Part shown: positions 61,388 to 64,000 of the stretch, in pieces
Layout: each line of letters opens with the position of its first letter
How positions within the stretch are numbered: the stretch's first letter is position 1
Origin: Alicyclobacillus sendaiensis NBRC 100866
GTDB taxonomy: Bacteria; Bacillota; Bacilli; Alicyclobacillales; Alicyclobacillaceae
Direction: 5' to 3'
DNA length: 64,000 bases
Assembly: GCF_001552675.1 (NCBI RefSeq)
Contig: NZ_BCRQ01000001.1
Span: forward strand, 43,796 to 107,795
The notes under the pieces: model-generated
What the model was told of the DNA's origin: nothing
The model's database searches: none
Seen by the model: the letters and a program-made list of their open reading frames with translations, nothing else
Program-made: the position numbers and the translations under genes

Positions 61388-62205
61388 GGCAGCATCACGC
61401 TCGCCTCTGGGCTGGCCGACGAGACGGCGTGTGCGTGACCGTCCATCGCGCCGGCGGCCACGATGATGCGGCCTCCTGCGCGCAGCACCTCCACGGGGTA
61501 CCCGTAGAGGCCGGACAGCACCTCGGGGCGCAGCACGTCGTCCAAGGCGCCCTTGGCCATCCTTCCGTTGGCCAGATACAGGATCTCGTCGGCGCGGCCG
61601 ATGAGCGGATTCACGTCGTGCGCCACGAGCAGCACGGCCATCTGGCCCTCGTGCGCGAGCCGCTTCACGAGTTCCACCACCTGGTGGGTGGAGGCGAGAT
61701 CGAGGTTGTTCAGCGGCTCGTCGAGCAGCAGGACGCGGGGCTTCGACACCACAGCCTGCGCAATCAGCAGCCGTTGGCGCTCGCCGCCCGACAGCCTGCC
61801 GATGCGCCGATCCGCCAGGTGGAGCGCGTTCACCTGTGCGAGCGCCGCGTCAATCGCCTCGCGGCGCTCCTTGGTCGGAAGGGGGAAGCCCAGGCGATGG
61901 CCGTCCAGGCCCAGTCCGACGAGATCGCGCCCCGTGAGCGGAACGTCCTCGTCCAGCTGCACCGACTGGGGCACGTAGCCGATGGCCTTGTTGCGCCGCC
62001 TGACGGGCTTCCCGTCGATCTCGACCGCGCCTGCAACGGGCCGGACGAGGCCCGCGATGGCCTTGAGCAGCGTCGATTTCCCGGCCCCGTTTGGCCCCAG
62101 CACGCCGACGAACTGTCCGGCGCGAATCTCACCCGTCAGGTGCGCAAACACGGTGCGGGAGCCGTACGATACGGTGAGATCGCGGAAGGAGATGGCAGGA
62201 TTCAC
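61384..62205 (-). CDS. znuC: Zinc ABC transporter ATP-binding protein
   Basis: A 273-residue ABC ATPase. Walker A is GVLGPNGAGKSTLLKAI, the Q-loop is IGYVPQSVQLDED, the signature is RLSGGERQRLLIAQAV, Walker B is RVLLLDEPLNNLD and the switch His is in LLVAHDVN. Start overlaps the end of the binding-protein gene by four bases. It drives the two permeases downstream. Confidence 0.92.
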   Translation of the reverse strand: MNPAISFRDLTVSYGSRTVFAHLTGEIRAGQFVGVLGPNGAGKSTLLKAIAGLVRPVAGAVEIDGKPVRRRNKAIGYVPQSVQLDEDVPLTGRDLVGLGLDGHRLGFPLPTKERREAIDAALAQVNALHLADRRIGRLSGGERQRLLIAQAVVSKPRVLLLDEPLNNLDLASTHQVVELVKRLAHEGQMAVLLVAHDVNPLIGRADEILYLANGRMAKGALDDVLRPEVLSGLYGYPVEVLRAGGRIIVAAGAMDGHAHAVSSASPEASVMLP

Positions 62206-63143
62206 GAGATCGCCTCCAGCGACGTGCCGTGCGCGAGGGCGTTGTAGATGGCGTTGGTCTCTTCAAGCATCCACCGTTGATACGTAAGCCCTGTTGGCTC
62301 CGTCTCGTACACGGCCACGGTCGGAATATGTTCGCGCTCGGCCAGGTGGAGAAACGTCTTGGTGACGTTGGTTACCACCTGCTTGTTGTAGCAGAAGACG
62401 CTCACCTCGTGGTGGGTGAAGAGCTGCGTCTGCAGCGCCACGTCCTGCGGCGACGGGTCTGTCCCGTTCATGATGGCGGCTTGGAACGCCCACGGGGTCT
62501 TGATGGCGAGTCCAGCTTCCTGAAGCAGGTAGTCCGACACCGGCTCGGTGACCGCCGCGCCGCGGCCGTGGTAAGCCGCTTTGAGGCGGGCCACCGCCTC
62601 GTCCCACGGTTTGAGCGATTGAATGAAGGCGCGCGCGCGGGCCTGGAAGTAGGCCGCGTGGCTGGGATCCAGTTTCCCCAAATCGGCCGCGACGATCTTC
62701 GCGAGCCGGGGCATGGTATTCAACTGATACCAAATATGAGGGTTCGCCGTGTCGGCCTGATAGCCGAGCGCTTCTCCGGCGTCAATCACGAGACGTTTGG
62801 GGTTCGGAGACGCCTGTTCGAGCTTGTTCATAAACTCATCGTAACCGAGCCCGTTTTGCACAACGAGGTTGGCTTCGGCCACCGCGATGGCGTCCTTCGG
62901 GTTGGCCTCGTACTCGTGCGGATCCACCGCGGGGTTGGACATGATAGCCGTCACAGACACGTACGGCCCGCCAATCTGGCGAATGAGATCCGCGTATTCG
63001 CTCTCTGCGCCAACCGCGCGGATGTTCGCCTGTGGCGCTGCAGGCACACCGCTGTTCGACGCGGGCTTGGCGATGCCGCAGCCCGTCACGATGAGCGCGG
63101 TGGACAGCGCGGCAGCGGCTGTGTTCCACCATGGGCGCTTCAT
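62202..63143 (-). CDS. znuA: Zinc-binding lipoprotein of the ABC transporter (ZnuA-like)
   Basis: A 313-residue cluster A-I solute-binding protein. The signal peptide ends in lipobox VTGCG. Metal ligands are suggested in AVDPHEYEANPKDA, ANPHIWYQLNTMPRL, and the C-terminal FTHHEVSVFCYNKQVVTNVT with an acidic residue in VYETEPTGLTYQ. The His-rich loop of many ZnuA proteins is missing, so specificity rests on the Zur boxes. ATG 63143 follows GGAGAGAG. First gene of the operon, divergent from zur. Confidence 0.88.
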   Translation of the reverse strand: MKRPWWNTAAAALSTALIVTGCGIAKPASNSGVPAAPQANIRAVGAESEYADLIRQIGGPYVSVTAIMSNPAVDPHEYEANPKDAIAVAEANLVVQNGLGYDEFMNKLEQASPNPKRLVIDAGEALGYQADTANPHIWYQLNTMPRLAKIVAADLGKLDPSHAAYFQARARAFIQSLKPWDEAVARLKAAYHGRGAAVTEPVSDYLLQEAGLAIKTPWAFQAAIMNGTDPSPQDVALQTQLFTHHEVSVFCYNKQVVTNVTKTFLHLAEREHIPTVAVYETEPTGLTYQRWMLEETNAIYNALAHGTSLEAIS

Positions 63144-63162
63144 GTTCTCTCTCCACCCTCTC

Positions 63163-63183
63163 AAATCAGAACGATTCCGATTT
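63163..63183 (-). promoter_or_regulatory. Zur box 1 (znu side)
   Basis: A 21-bp palindrome that begins AAATCAGAACG and ends ATTCCGATTT; it matches the Bacillus Zur consensus AAATCGTAATNATTACGATTT at 16 of 20 fixed positions. It lies just before the znuA ribosome site. Confidence 0.75.
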
Positions 63184-63197
63184 GGGTTGCCGAGAGG

Positions 63198-63226
63198 AGT
63201 ATATCAGGTTGTGCGCGGTTTGTAAA
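63198..63226 (-). promoter_or_regulatory. Sigma-A promoter of the znu operon
   Basis: On the minus strand TTTACA (complement of 63221-63226), 17-bp spacer, TATACT (complement of 63198-63203). It lies between the two Zur boxes. Confidence 0.7.
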
Positions 63227-63249
63227 TCGGATTGATTTCGATTTATGAT
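63220..63249 (+). promoter_or_regulatory. Zur box 2 overlapping the zur promoter
   Basis: The 21-bp box at 63224-63244 (AAATCGGATTG...CGATTT) matches 17 of 20 fixed positions of the Zur consensus. It overlaps TTGTAA (63220-63225), 18-bp spacer, TATGAT (63244-63249), so zur is probably autoregulated. Confidence 0.75.
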
Positions 63250-63276
63250 AGGGGCGAAAGAAGGGAGTTGCATCCG

Positions 63277-63732
63277 GTGCACGAGACCACGGCCTCGATT
63301 CTTCAGGCTTTGAAAGAGGCAGGCTATAAATTTACCGGCAAGCGGCGTGCGGTGGTGGATCTCTTCGTGGAGAACCGAGATCGGTATTTTTCGGCGAAAG
63401 AGGTGTACGATCACGTCAGCCAGATCTACCCGTCCGTGAGTTTCGACACCATCTACCGGACGCTCGGGATCCTCGTGGAGCAGAACGTCATTGAGCCGAT
63501 GGAGTTTGCGGACGACAGGGCGCGCTACCGCCTCCAATGCGCGCGCGGACATCACCACCATCTCGTGTGCCTGCGATGTGGAGCCTCCATTCCCATTGAG
63601 GAGTGCCCCATCGACCGAATCCGGCAACAGGTGCCGAACTTTCACATTGCCGACCACCGGCTCGAGATTTACGGCTATTGCCAACGATGTGCACAAGAGG
63701 GCGGCGAGCGGCTTGAGCGCGGGCAGACATGA
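63277..63732 (+). CDS. zur: Fur-family zinc uptake regulator Zur
   Basis: A 151-residue Fur-family repressor. The winged HTH reads YKFTGKRRAVVDLFVENRDR then SVSFDTIYRTLGILVEQN. The metal domain has the His cluster GHHHHLVC and two structural CxxC pairs, Cys98/Cys101 and Cys135/Cys138. Zinc specificity is inferred from the divergent zinc ABC operon and the Zur-type boxes. GTG 63277 is nine bases after AAGGGAG; the TTG at 63268 is too close. Confidence 0.9.
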   Translation: MHETTASILQALKEAGYKFTGKRRAVVDLFVENRDRYFSAKEVYDHVSQIYPSVSFDTIYRTLGILVEQNVIEPMEFADDRARYRLQCARGHHHHLVCLRCGASIPIEECPIDRIRQQVPNFHIADHRLEIYGYCQRCAQEGGERLERGQT

Positions 63733-63957
63733 AAAAGCCGCCCGCCGAGCGATGTCCGCGTCGACAAGCGGCTTGGTATGTAACCCCGTTCTGCCGTGGG
63801 GCAATCGGTTTTGCATCCCCATCTCCAAGGTGGGTATCCTACCGCCGGTTTCAACCGTCCACAACGCCGAGGCATGGCATCCGCAGACGGACACGGATTC
63901 CCGTAGGTCCTGCGTGGATGAAAACCAAAACTGCCCCACGAACATCACAGGAGCTTG
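63733..63957 (-). ncRNA. Structured non-coding RNA, possible 6S RNA
   Basis: About 225 bases on the minus strand with no frame, its own promoter and an intrinsic terminator (AAGCCGC...GGCGGCTTTTT, complement of about 63733-63775). The 5' and 3' parts pair over a long rod: GTGGGGCA with TGCCCCAC (63932-63939 and 63796-63803), flanked by GUUC/GAAC, then GGTTTT/AAAACC with CATCC/GGATG, CCTAC/GTAGG and CCGTC/GACGG towards the apex. A long helix broken by bubbles is the shape of 6S RNA, which binds RNA polymerase. It does not resemble SRP RNA, tmRNA or RNase P. The identity is an inference from shape and size. Confidence 0.55.
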
Positions 63958-63964
63958 TTGCTGT

Positions 63965-63993
63965 AGTATAGCACGCTCTGCGGCGAATGCCAA
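63965..63993 (-). promoter_or_regulatory. Sigma-A promoter of the non-coding RNA
   Basis: Minus strand: TTGGCA (complement of 63988-63993), 17-bp spacer, TATACT (complement of 63965-63970). A strong promoter, as expected for an abundant stable RNA. Confidence 0.75.
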
Positions 63994-64000
63994 GCATACG

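Overview
The window looks like the chromosome of a GC-rich, spore-former-type member of the Bacillota, most like Alicyclobacillus; this is an inference and the species is not proven. The reasons are strong AGGAGG-type ribosome sites, frequent GTG/TTG starts, sigma-A promoters with 17-bp spacers, an Asp23/AmaP cluster, an AlaR-AlaT pair, and Bacillus-style cre, PhoP-box and Zur-box sites. It is mostly ordinary chromosome with one clear accessory region (about 20.2-40.2 kb) and several decayed genes. No tRNA, rRNA, insertion sequence or prophage was recognised.

Layout. 0-5.4 kb: 3' part of glmS, remnants of a phosphotransferase and of a nitrilase, an aminotransferase and a TetR regulator. 5.6-11 kb: zinc alcohol dehydrogenase, two MFS transporters and the alaR-alaT operon. 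11.2-13.2 kb: Asp23-family genes with amaP. 13.8-14.5 kb: csoR-copZ copper operon. 14.6-16.3 kb: solitary Dam-type adenine methylase and a COG4705 membrane protein. 16.35-18.1 kb: guanine riboswitch with a complete terminator/antiterminator, controlling an NCS1 permease. 18.2-20.25 kb: TPP riboswitch and thiC.

20.26-32.5 kb holds a type I-G (formerly I-U) CRISPR-Cas locus. The array of 12 repeats is read on the minus strand. cas4-cas1-cas2 run the other way from the leader. A decayed AT-richer spacer follows, then a promoter, a small unrecognised ORF, and cas3-csx17-csb1-csb2. About 6 kb further on, after unrelated sulfur genes, a second full-length csb2 stands alone at 38.6 kb.

32.6-37.4 kb is a reactive-sulfur (cst-like) operon: rhodanese, DsrE2, TusA-rhodanese, persulfide dioxygenase, TauE exporter and the persulfide sensor CstR, with two matching 16-bp operator-like palindromes. 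37.4-44 kb: thioesterase, orphan csb2, a secreted protein, a small coat-like protein and an ECF sigma/anti-sigma/membrane-protein operon. 44.3-48.8 kb: PAP2 phosphatase, GH3 glycosidase with a cre site, and a ROK repressor. 49.3-51 kb: phosphate transporter (DUF47-Pit) behind an 11-bp-phased PhoP box array. 51.4-59.5 kb: MFS transporter with palindromic operators and a cre site, two Gfo/Idh oxidoreductases, an MHYT-PAS-GGDEF-EAL protein, a propeller-like lipoprotein, and a tandem repeat rich in GATC. 59.7-63.7 kb: zinc ABC transporter divergent from a Zur-type regulator with two Zur boxes. The window ends in a structured non-coding RNA on the minus strand that has its own promoter and terminator and may be 6S RNA.
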